Positions 23,944 to 30,525 of a stretch of DNA of 38,206 nucleotides are shown here, one piece after another. The notes below the pieces were generated by a model, which was not told the DNA's origin, searched no databases, and worked only from the letters and a program-made list of their open reading frames with translations. This DNA is from Treponema sp. GTDB taxonomy: Bacteria; Spirochaetota; Spirochaetia; Treponematales; Treponemataceae. The first letter of the stretch is position 1, and every line of letters begins with the position of its first letter. Made by a program: the position numbers and the translations under genes. The stretch is taken from assembly GCA_024698325.1 (NCBI GenBank), contig JAILRG010000026.1:1-38206 (forward strand), written 5' to 3'.

Positions 23944-24777
23944 ATGAAGGTACTGGAAGCGCCCTTTGTACAGGGCTTCATCCGTATGTGTACGGACGGC
24001 TGGAATTTGGGTTGGCATGAGCGAAATGGCGGCAATCTTTCATATCGCATTAAAGATGAGGAAATTGCATCTATCGCTTCAGAACTGAAGACTGATAAAG
24101 AATGGCAGCCGATTGGAACATCTGTTCCCAAGCTGGCAAATGAGTATTTCCTTGTAACTGGCAGTGGAAAATTCTTCCGCAATGTTGCCCTTGATCCGGA
24201 AGCAAACATCAGCATCATCGAGCTTGATGACAAAGGCGAAAACTTCCGCATCCGCTGGGGTATGCGCGACGGTGGCCGCCCGACCAGTGAGCTTCCGAGC
24301 CATCTGATGAACCTGGAAGTAAAGAAGATTGAGACTAACGGCGCATACCGCGTTGTGTATCACGCACACTGCACCAACACGATTGCCCTTACGTTCGTGC
24401 TGCCGCTTAAAGACGAAGCATTTACCCGCGAGTTGTGGGAATGTGCTACTGAGTGTCCGGTTGTATTCCCGCAGGGAATCGGCGTGGTACCGTGGATGGT
24501 TCCGGGTGGACGCGACATAGCCGTTGCAACCAGCAAGCTGATGAAAGAGTACGACGTTGCTATCTGGGCACATCACGGCATGTTCTGTGCTGGTCCGGAT
24601 TTCGACATCACATTTGGCCTTATGCACACAGTCGAAAAGGCTGCTGAGATTCTGGTGAAGGTGCTCTCTATGAGCCCGCGCAAGGCTCAGACGATTCAGC
24701 CGCAGGAATTCCGCAACCTGGCAAAAGACTTCAAAGTCAACCTGCCGGAAAAATTCCTGTACGAAAAGCCTTTCTAA
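23944..24777 (+). CDS. rhaD: L-rhamnulose-1-phosphate aldolase
   Basis: 277 residues, close to the 274 of E. coli RhaD and collinear with it. Class II aldolase with zinc histidines in YHAHCTN (about 140 and 142) and AHHGMF (about 210-211), and the catalytic glutamate in PTSELPSHL (about 116). GWHERNGGNLSYR and VTGSGKFFRNV match the family phosphate-binding elements. It splits L-rhamnulose 1-phosphate into dihydroxyacetone phosphate and L-lactaldehyde. Co-transcribed with the kinase gene (9-bp gap, AGGAG ribosome site) and followed by a terminator. Confidence 0.97.
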   Translation: MKVLEAPFVQGFIRMCTDGWNLGWHERNGGNLSYRIKDEEIASIASELKTDKEWQPIGTSVPKLANEYFLVTGSGKFFRNVALDPEANISIIELDDKGENFRIRWGMRDGGRPTSELPSHLMNLEVKKIETNGAYRVVYHAHCTNTIALTFVLPLKDEAFTRELWECATECPVVFPQGIGVVPWMVPGGRDIAVATSKLMKEYDVAIWAHHGMFCAGPDFDITFGLMHTVEKAAEILVKVLSMSPRKAQTIQPQEFRNLAKDFKVNLPEKFLYEKPF

Positions 24778-24799
24778 GCTTTGACTGAATGCTGACAGA

Positions 24800-24826
24800 C
24801 GCGCACAGAAAGTGCGCGTTTTTTTT
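24800..24826 (+). terminator. Terminator after rhaD
   Basis: CGCGCAC (24800-24806), loop AGAAA, GTGCGCG (24812-24818), then eight T. Confidence 0.9.
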
Positions 24827-24849
24827 ATATAAAAATAAGAAATTTCCTG

Positions 24850-24878
24850 TTGTGTTAAAACGCTATATTTAGTAGAAT
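24850..24878 (+). promoter_or_regulatory. nrdD promoter
   Basis: TTGTGT (24850-24855), 17-bp spacer, TAGAAT (24873-24878), predicted start near 24885. The first NrdR-box-like palindrome covers the spacer and -10; the second begins seven bases after the start. Confidence 0.65.
24860..24875 (+). promoter_or_regulatory. NrdR box 1
   Basis: ACGCTATATTTAGTAG matches 12 of 16 positions of the NrdR consensus ACACTATATATAGTGT (from memory). NrdR is the ATP-cone repressor of ribonucleotide reductase genes; its own gene is not in this window. Confidence 0.6.
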
Positions 24879-24891
24879 CCTCTTCAATTGG

Positions 24892-24907
24892 GCGCTAGAT
24901 ATAGCGC
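24892..24907 (+). promoter_or_regulatory. NrdR box 2
   Basis: GCGCTAGATATAGCGC, a near-perfect palindrome matching 11 of 16 consensus positions, starting exactly 32 bp after box 1. That is about three helical turns, the known spacing of tandem NrdR boxes. It is followed by TTTTTT and could also fold as a short hairpin. Confidence 0.6.
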
Positions 24908-24947
24908 TTTTTTCTACTACAAGCTAATTTGGGGGATATCAGATATT

Positions 24948-27119
24948 ATGAAAATCATCAAGCGGAACGGCGAAGAGGTTATTTTCGACCGCGAGAAAAT
25001 CATTACGGCAATTTTGAATGCAAATCAGAATGAAGAAGTGCCGCAGACCGGCCGTATTGATATTCTGACTATCCGTGAGATTGCAGAGCGTATTGAAAAA
25101 GAATGCCAGAACAGCAATCACGAAATGAATGTAGAGACGATTCAGGACATGGTAGAAAAGGAGCTGATGAAAGCCGGCGCCTTTGACCTTGCGAAAATTT
25201 ATATTACCTACCGCTACCAGCATCAGCTGATGCGCAAGGCAAATTCAACCGACCAGCAGATTTTAAGCCTGCTCGAATGCAATAACGAGGAAGTAAAGCA
25301 GGAAAATTCAAACAAGAACCCGGTTGTCGTTTCCGTACAGCGCGATTACATGGCGGGCGAAGTCAGCAAGGACATTACCAAGCGATTCCTTCTCGATGAG
25401 GACATTGTAAAGGCACACGACGAAGGAATCATTCACTTTCATGATGCAGACTATTTTGCCCAGCACATGCATAACTGCGACCTGGTGAACCTGGAAGACA
25501 TGCTGCAGAACGGCACGGTCATCAGCGGTACCAAAATCGATAAGCCGCACTCATTCTCGACAGCCTGCAACATCGCCACGCAGATTATCGCGCAGGTCGC
25601 TTCCAGCCAGTACGGCGGCCAGAGTGTGTCGCTTGCCCACCTTGCGCCGTTCGTCGAGGTGAGCCGCCAGAAGTTCCAGCGCGAGATTGCAGAAGTCGAA
25701 GCCCGCACCGGAGTGAGCTACACCGACGAGCAGAAAAAAGCGATTGTCGACATGCGCCTTAAGGACGAAATTACGCGCGGTGTGCAGACTATTCAGTATC
25801 AGGTGGTCACGCTGATGACGACGAACGGTCAGGCGCCGTTTGTTACTGTCTTTATGTACCTGAACGAGGCGAAGAACGAGCAGGAAAAAGCTGACCTTGC
25901 GATGATTATCGAAGAAGTGCTCTGCCAGCGCTATCAGGGCGTTAAAAACGAGAAGGGCTACTGGGTAACGCCCGCCTTCCCCAAACTGATTTACGTTCTG
26001 GAGCCGGATAACATCGAGCCGGGCAGCCGCTTCTACTATTTGACCGAGATGGCCGCAAAATGTACCGCGCGCCGTCTTGTGCCTGACTACATCAGCGAAA
26101 AGAAGATGCTTGAGCTTAAAGAGGGCTTCTGCTATCCGTGCATGGGCTGCCGCTCATTCCTGACCGTGTACCGCGATCCGCAGACCGGAAAAGGAAAGTT
26201 CTACGGCCGCTTTAATCAGGGCGTAGTGACGATTAACCTTGTTGACGTTGCCTGCTCTTCCGGCGGCGACATGGACGAGTTCTGGGACATTTTTGATGCC
26301 CGCCTTGAGCTGTGCTACCGCGCGCTTATGCACCGTCACCGCCGCCTTTTGGGAACCCCCAGCGACGTTGCCCCGATTCTGTGGCAGAACGGTGCGCTTG
26401 CCCGGTTAAAGAAAGGCGAGAAAATTGACTCGCTTCTGTTCGGCGGCTACTCGACGATTTCGCTCGGCTACGCAGGCTTGTGCGAGTGCGTGCAGTACAT
26501 GACCGGTAAGCCGCACACCGACCCGGAGTCAACGCCGTTTGCGCTTAAAATCATGCGCCACATGAACGAAAAATGCGCCCAGTGGCGTGAAAAGGAAAAC
26601 ATTGCATTCTCGCTTTACGGTACGCCGCTTGAAAGTACGACCTACAAGTTCGCTAAGTGCCTGAAACGTCGCTTTGGCGAGATTCCGAACGTAACGGACA
26701 AAAACTACATCACCAACAGCTATCACATCCACGTGACGGAGCCGGTTGATGCATTCACAAAGCTGACCTTTGAAAGCCAGTTCCAGGAGTTGTCTCCGGG
26801 CGGCGCTGTCAGCTACGTGGAAGTTCCGAACATGGAGCAGAATATTCCTGCGGTCATGGCGCTTTTGAAGCACATCTACGAGAACATCATGTACGCAGAG
26901 CTGAACACCAAGAGCGACTGCTGCCAGAAATGCGGTTACACCGGCGAAATCCGCATCGTAACCGACAGCGAAAACAAGCTTGTCTGGGAATGCCCCAACT
27001 GCGGTAACCGTGACCAGAGTACGATGAACGTCGCCCGCCGCACCTGCGGCTACATCGGCACGCAGTACTGGAACCAGGGACGTACGCAGGAAATCAAAGA
27101 ACGCGTGCTGCATCTGTAG
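24948..27119 (+). CDS. nrdD: Anaerobic ribonucleoside-triphosphate reductase
   Basis: 723 residues from the ATG at 24948 (MKIIKRNGEEVIFDREK); GGGGG lies 12 bases before it. Residues 1-95 form an ATP-cone regulatory domain. The class III catalytic barrel follows (FHDADYFAQHMHNCDLVNL, SLAHLAPFVEVSR). Near the C-terminus are zinc cysteines CQKCG (about 659-663) and CPNCG (about 683-687), then the glycyl-radical loop RTCGYIGT (about 699-706). It reduces ribonucleoside triphosphates under anoxia using formate or a thiol donor. Its activase NrdG is encoded 2.9 kb downstream, separated by genes of unknown function instead of the usual adjacent position. Confidence 0.97.
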   Translation: MKIIKRNGEEVIFDREKIITAILNANQNEEVPQTGRIDILTIREIAERIEKECQNSNHEMNVETIQDMVEKELMKAGAFDLAKIYITYRYQHQLMRKANSTDQQILSLLECNNEEVKQENSNKNPVVVSVQRDYMAGEVSKDITKRFLLDEDIVKAHDEGIIHFHDADYFAQHMHNCDLVNLEDMLQNGTVISGTKIDKPHSFSTACNIATQIIAQVASSQYGGQSVSLAHLAPFVEVSRQKFQREIAEVEARTGVSYTDEQKKAIVDMRLKDEITRGVQTIQYQVVTLMTTNGQAPFVTVFMYLNEAKNEQEKADLAMIIEEVLCQRYQGVKNEKGYWVTPAFPKLIYVLEPDNIEPGSRFYYLTEMAAKCTARRLVPDYISEKKMLELKEGFCYPCMGCRSFLTVYRDPQTGKGKFYGRFNQGVVTINLVDVACSSGGDMDEFWDIFDARLELCYRALMHRHRRLLGTPSDVAPILWQNGALARLKKGEKIDSLLFGGYSTISLGYAGLCECVQYMTGKPHTDPESTPFALKIMRHMNEKCAQWREKENIAFSLYGTPLESTTYKFAKCLKRRFGEIPNVTDKNYITNSYHIHVTEPVDAFTKLTFESQFQELSPGGAVSYVEVPNMEQNIPAVMALLKHIYENIMYAELNTKSDCCQKCGYTGEIRIVTDSENKLVWECPNCGNRDQSTMNVARRTCGYIGTQYWNQGRTQEIKERVLHL

Positions 27120-27244
27120 GCGGAGAAATTTCTCATAGATAAAGACTTGCTTTGTCTGTGATACAGAGATGCTGTGTCTCAGTTACAGGAATATTTTGTC
27201 TCAGCTGAAGAGACGGTTTATCTAGAGTGATTTTGAAAGATTTA

Positions 27245-27273
27245 TTGAAAAAATTATAACAATAAATTATAAT
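27245..27273 (+). promoter_or_regulatory. Strong sigma-70 promoter in the nrdD-27650 gap
   Basis: TTGAAA (27245-27250), 17-bp spacer, TATAAT (27268-27273); predicted start about 27280. The upstream region is AT-rich. Confidence 0.65.
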
Positions 27274-27307
27274 CAAGGAATCTTATACTAGGTGCGAGAA
27301 AAATAAC

Positions 27308-27376
27308 ATGCAGCAGACTGTCAGTGTGAATCTCAATGCTTTGCTTTGCTTTGCTTCTGCGCTCATTCTCGTCTAG
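27308..27376 (+). CDS. Candidate 22-residue small peptide
   Basis: ATG at 27308 opens a 22-codon frame ending in TAG, rich in Leu and Ala with a hydrophobic end (ALLCFASALILV). It lies inside the only predicted transcript of this gap, 28 nt after its start, and is followed by a terminator 41 bases after the stop. The Shine-Dalgarno is poor (AGGTG about 15 bases upstream). It could be a leader peptide, a small membrane peptide, or chance. Confidence 0.25.
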   Translation: MQQTVSVNLNALLCFASALILV

Positions 27377-27417
27377 CATAATTCTTAAATCGCGATATTT
27401 TATCTTTCCTCATAACA

Positions 27418-27466
27418 AAGACCGGCGGGCACGGTGCGTTCATCGCATTTTGCAGTCGGTCTTTTT
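27418..27466 (+). terminator. Terminator of the small transcript
   Basis: AAGACCG (27418-27424) pairs with CGGTCTT (27457-27463), followed by TTT; an inner TGCG/CGCA helix shortens the loop. Confidence 0.65.
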
Positions 27467-27500
27467 GTGTGTCTATGTCTGTAAATTCGCTTTGTTTTAT

Positions 27501-27528
27501 TTGACGCTCGGAAAAAACACACTATGTT
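27501..27528 (+). promoter_or_regulatory. Possible promoter for the 27650-29823 gene pair
   Basis: TTGACG (27501-27506), 16-bp spacer, TATGTT (27523-27528). It would give a leader of about 115 nt. Confidence 0.45.
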
Positions 27529-27598
27529 AAACCTCGTGGCAAGATTTTCCGGATTATTCAAGGTTATAAGTAGCAGTTTGCGTTGCAGATTGCTTTAT

Positions 27599-27617
27599 TA
27601 GCCGTCGTTGACGGCTA
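27599..27617 (+). promoter_or_regulatory. Leader hairpin before the 27650 gene
   Basis: TAGCCGTC-GTT-GACGGCTA, a perfect 8-bp stem with 3-nt loop, 33 bases before the ATG and with no T-run. It may shield or present the ribosome binding site (GAGGAG) that follows. Confidence 0.4.
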
Positions 27618-27649
27618 GTGCAAAATAAAAATACGAGGAGAGCTAGTTT

Positions 27650-28291
27650 ATGGCAGTAAAAGGTTTTGGACCAGGAAAAGGTCTTGTAGGGAGTGCGGCA
27701 GCAGAAGCTGTTTTGGCACAGAAGAAGAGTGCATTGAAAAATCTGGTGAAGCAGGAAGTTTCTGTTCCGATTGCAGATTTGACAATTGAAAAAATCGCTG
27801 AATATTTGGGCGATAAATACAAGGTTGTTACAGACAAAAACGGGGGATTTAAGGATACCTTTGTCCGTGTCGCTTATGCAGAGAATAGAAGCATACATAT
27901 CAAGGTGAAGGCCGATAAGAAAAATCCGGGTTCTACAATGCTTTATTTGCACAATGAATATGGCGACATGTCATTTGCAGAAAGACTTGAAGATGGTAAA
28001 GACCATGCGGAAGAAGCCTTGCTTGGATTGACCGGAATGAATCTTGGCTCTGGTGTAAAAGAACAGCTGAAGCTTGCAAAGACAGAAATTAAGGAAGCAA
28101 GAGTTTCTGGTGATTCTGAAAAGCTGTATACGGCATTCCTTCGTTTGTCGGCTCTGGGCGTTAACGGTATCATTTTGACAATCTTAAAAATAAAAGCAAA
28201 GAAGGATTGGCAGAAAAAAGAATCTGCTAAGATTCCTGCAATTTGTGATGCTATTGTGAATGAGCTGAAAGCGAAGGCTGGTGTGAACTAA
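27650..28291 (+). CDS. Protein of unknown function, 213 residues
   Basis: Good ribosome site (GAGGAG, nine bases before the ATG) and spirochete-like codon use support a real gene. I do not recognise the family. The N-terminus is glycine-rich and basic (MAVKGFGPGKGLVGSAAAEA). The middle looks like an alpha/beta domain (IEKIAEYLGDKYKVVTDKNG, RSIHIKVKADKKNPGSTMLY). The C-terminal half is helical and Lys/Glu-rich, with a weakly hydrophobic stretch ALGVNGIILTILKI. No signal peptide. It is 26 bp before the zinc-ribbon membrane protein gene, so the two are probably one operon. Both are more AT-rich than nrdD and nrdG around them, which suggests later insertion. Confidence 0.7.
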   Translation: MAVKGFGPGKGLVGSAAAEAVLAQKKSALKNLVKQEVSVPIADLTIEKIAEYLGDKYKVVTDKNGGFKDTFVRVAYAENRSIHIKVKADKKNPGSTMLYLHNEYGDMSFAERLEDGKDHAEEALLGLTGMNLGSGVKEQLKLAKTEIKEARVSGDSEKLYTAFLRLSALGVNGIILTILKIKAKKDWQKKESAKIPAICDAIVNELKAKAGVN

Positions 28292-28317
28292 CAGCGGCTG
28301 AAAAAACAGGAGTGTTT

Positions 28318-29823
28318 ATGACAGGAACAGAAAGAGCAAAAGAGAACATGACTTGTACGCAGTGCGGGCGGCCTATATTCAAAGGAGATACCGCCTGGTG
28401 GTGTCTGGAAGGTTTAGCCGCGCACCTTCCAATCCCGGGAATTGGGAAAATGCCAAAGTATTTTTGCAGTGAGGGCTGCCTGAATGCCTATAAGGGAAGT
28501 TTTGGCGGCGGACGTGGTTTTGGCGGTGCTGCTAAAGGTGCGGCGGCCGGTTTTGCGGCGGGGGCTGGCGCTGCCGTCGGTAAAGGCGCTGTAAAAGGAA
28601 TCGGCTGGGTAATAAAATGGTGCTTCATGATAGGATTGCCATTGTCATTATTCATGGTGATGATTTTTTCAATAAAAGAATGTGCATCAACAAGCAGCGC
28701 CGGGGCACTCACAGGTGTTTCAGAATATATCGTGGAAGAACCTGCGGACAAGCTGGTTATGATTACCAGTGATATGTTGCTGTCTGATGACTTTTTAGTA
28801 CAGGCGGATGAGCAGGCTTCTGTCGGAAACGAAAAACTGAATACGGTAAAAAGAATCAATAAAGCCGATATTCCGACAAACCAAACTAAAGTCTTAAGTC
28901 TGGTCAGCAAGGAATATGATGACCTTGTTGATATTTGTAAAGAAGAATTGCAAGCCAGAGTTGTTGATGCAGCGACAGTAAAAAAAGCTAAGAGCGAAAT
29001 GGATTTTTCTTTGTCAGACTGGGATGATGCTGAAAGAGTTATTGCATTGGCAAATTCTGTAAAGGCAAACGTGATTTTGATTGCAAAGCCAACATCAGTA
29101 AAGTTTGAATATACAGATATAATTGCTAGTGCATCGGTTGATAGCAAAATTGAATTTGACTTGCAGTTCCTGGATACCTCAAGTAAACAGATTGTTTCCG
29201 GTAAATCTGGTACGTATATGTATAAATCAAATATTTTTGGCGACAAAGTTCTAAGCAGAAAAGGCTTTGTTGATGCAGATGCAATGTACCTGAAAACACT
29301 TGCAAAGGATATCCTTACTGACAGTGGAAAATGGACGATCTCAGAGGTAAAGCAGTCAAAATACAAATATCCTGACAAAAAATATTCAGTCTGCCCGTTC
29401 GGAACACAAAAATGGACGGTTCTTGAAGGAAAAAAGGCAGCTAAAGTAAACAAAAGGGCTGTTGCGGGACTTTCATTTGCTTCTGACTCCGTACAAATTA
29501 CATTTGCTGACGGAAGCGTAAAAAGCGGCACGTATACACTGAACTTTGAAGCGCCGCAGGAAAAACAGATAAAGGTAAAAGCGTCTGTTGCAAACGAGCA
29601 CAGTAATACCAGAATTACAGGTACAGCTGATACCTTTGCGGAAACAAGGTTCCTTCACTTTTACGATGCCTGTTTCGGAACATTATCTGTAAAAACAGAA
29701 GATGGAGAGGCGATTTTCAAAAATGCGCCAGTCTATCACTACAAAGATGGTGAATTTGCTCTGTTGGCAGGATATACGGGCGGCACAAAAGGAAAAGCTC
29801 AGTTCTTGTATTTTGAAAAATAA
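28318..29823 (+). CDS. Zinc-ribbon, Gly-rich, single-pass membrane protein with a CsgG/LpoB-like domain
   Basis: 501 residues from the ATG at 28318, six bases after AGGAG; a GTG six bases upstream is less likely. A zinc-binding knuckle is formed by Cys13-x2-Cys16 and Cys50-x3-Cys54 (KYFCSEGCLNAY). Residues 56-90 are Gly/Ala-rich (FGGGRGFGGAAKGAAAG). One membrane helix follows at about 97-120. The outer part contains SEMDFSLSDWDDAERVIALA and ANVILIAKP, which resembles the CsgG/LpoB-type fold of spirochete envelope proteins; this is a pattern judgement. The last 150 residues form a beta-rich domain. With the zinc module inside and the bulk outside, it might sense or tether something across the membrane; function unknown. 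Confidence 0.7.
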   Translation: MTGTERAKENMTCTQCGRPIFKGDTAWWCLEGLAAHLPIPGIGKMPKYFCSEGCLNAYKGSFGGGRGFGGAAKGAAAGFAAGAGAAVGKGAVKGIGWVIKWCFMIGLPLSLFMVMIFSIKECASTSSAGALTGVSEYIVEEPADKLVMITSDMLLSDDFLVQADEQASVGNEKLNTVKRINKADIPTNQTKVLSLVSKEYDDLVDICKEELQARVVDAATVKKAKSEMDFSLSDWDDAERVIALANSVKANVILIAKPTSVKFEYTDIIASASVDSKIEFDLQFLDTSSKQIVSGKSGTYMYKSNIFGDKVLSRKGFVDADAMYLKTLAKDILTDSGKWTISEVKQSKYKYPDKKYSVCPFGTQKWTVLEGKKAAKVNKRAVAGLSFASDSVQITFADGSVKSGTYTLNFEAPQEKQIKVKASVANEHSNTRITGTADTFAETRFLHFYDACFGTLSVKTEDGEAIFKNAPVYHYKDGEFALLAGYTGGTKGKAQFLYFEK

Positions 29824-29929
29824 ATAGCTCTGTCCGGAAAACGGCTGGAGGCTGCGCTGCCAATGCAGTGTTCGTAGTTGCGCAGGCAAATGACAAAAGA
29901 TTTTTCTTGCGTTATTATGCTTGCGCAAT

Positions 29930-29952
29930 GAGTTTTGGCTGTATCAAAACTC
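29930..29952 (+). promoter_or_regulatory. Hairpin in the nrdG leader
   Basis: GAGTTTTG-GCTGTAT-CAAAACTC, a perfect 8-bp stem, six bases before a second AU-rich hairpin that carries the ribosome site. Confidence 0.45.
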
Positions 29953-29958
29953 GTTATT

Positions 29959-29983
29959 AAAAAATTACAGGAGGTAATTTTTT
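29959..29983 (+). promoter_or_regulatory. AU-rich hairpin displaying the nrdG ribosome binding site
   Basis: AAAAAATTAC (29959-29968) and GTAATTTTTT (29974-29983) form a perfect 10-bp stem with AGGAG as the loop. The nrdG start codon TTG follows at 29986, so translation could depend on how this structure folds. Confidence 0.55.
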
Positions 29984-29985
29984 AA

Positions 29986-30525
29986 TTGAACTACGGAAAC
30001 ATCAAAAAGACGGATATTGCGGACGGGCCGGGGGTGCGCGTGTCGCTCTTTGTGTCGGGGTGCCGCAACAAGTGTCCGGGCTGCTTTAATCAGGTGACCT
30101 GGGATTTTGCTTACGGTAAGCCGTTTACAGCTGATACCGAAGAAGAGCTTTTGACCGCGCTGAAGCCGGAATACATTGCCGGGCTTACCGTGCTCGGCGG
30201 CGAGCCTTTTGAAGAAGAAAATCAGCGCGTCCTTGCGCCGTTTTTAGAGCGTGTGCGGAAGGCATATCCTCGGAAAACAATCTGGTGCTACACAGGCTAT
30301 GTGTATGACCGGGACATCCTGCCTGCTGACGGCCGAAAACGCTGCGAGGCGACCGAGCGCATGATTTCGTGTATTGACGTGCTGGTCGACGGACCGTTTG
30401 TGCTTGAAAAGCGAGACATTACGCTGCGCTTTCGCGGCAGCTCGAACCAACGCATATTGGAGCTGCATCCGGCAGGCGGCGGGGCTCCCGTGCCGAATGC
30501 AGCCGCGACACTTCTTACACCGTAA
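29986..30525 (+). CDS. nrdG: Anaerobic ribonucleotide reductase activating protein
   Basis: 179 residues. Radical SAM enzyme that installs the glycyl radical on NrdD. The cluster-binding motif is CRNKCPGC (about residues 26-33), preceded by DIADGPGVRVSLFVSGC; VLGGEPFEEENQ is the SAM-binding GGE motif. The start is taken as TTG at 29986, since the reading starts NYGNIKKTDIADGPG as in the family and AGGAGGT lies ten bases upstream; there is no usable ATG. The C-terminal 15 residues (HPAGGGAPVPNAA onward) look like an added tail. Its 3' end overlaps that of the convergent chemoreceptor gene by 11 bp. Confidence 0.93.
   Translation: MNYGNIKKTDIADGPGVRVSLFVSGCRNKCPGCFNQVTWDFAYGKPFTADTEEELLTALKPEYIAGLTVLGGEPFEEENQRVLAPFLERVRKAYPRKTIWCYTGYVYDRDILPADGRKRCEATERMISCIDVLVDGPFVLEKRDITLRFRGSSNQRILELHPAGGGAPVPNAAATLLTP

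Larger units (their letters stand above)
27120..27649. other. 530-bp intergenic region after nrdD
   Basis: 27125-27230 holds loosely repeated GTCTSWG words and a small hairpin GTCTC-AGCTGAA-GAGAC, with no clear function. From 27245 there is a compact predicted transcript ending at a terminator near 27466 (listed separately), with four GCTTT pentamers inside it. After it come a second promoter and a hairpin ahead of the 27650 gene. The region is AT-rich compared with nrdD. Confidence 0.5.

Noticed and set aside
27418..27466. Terminator of nrdD itself
   Set aside because: It is 300 bases past the nrdD stop with a strong promoter in between, so it more likely ends the small transcript, although read-through from nrdD would also stop here.
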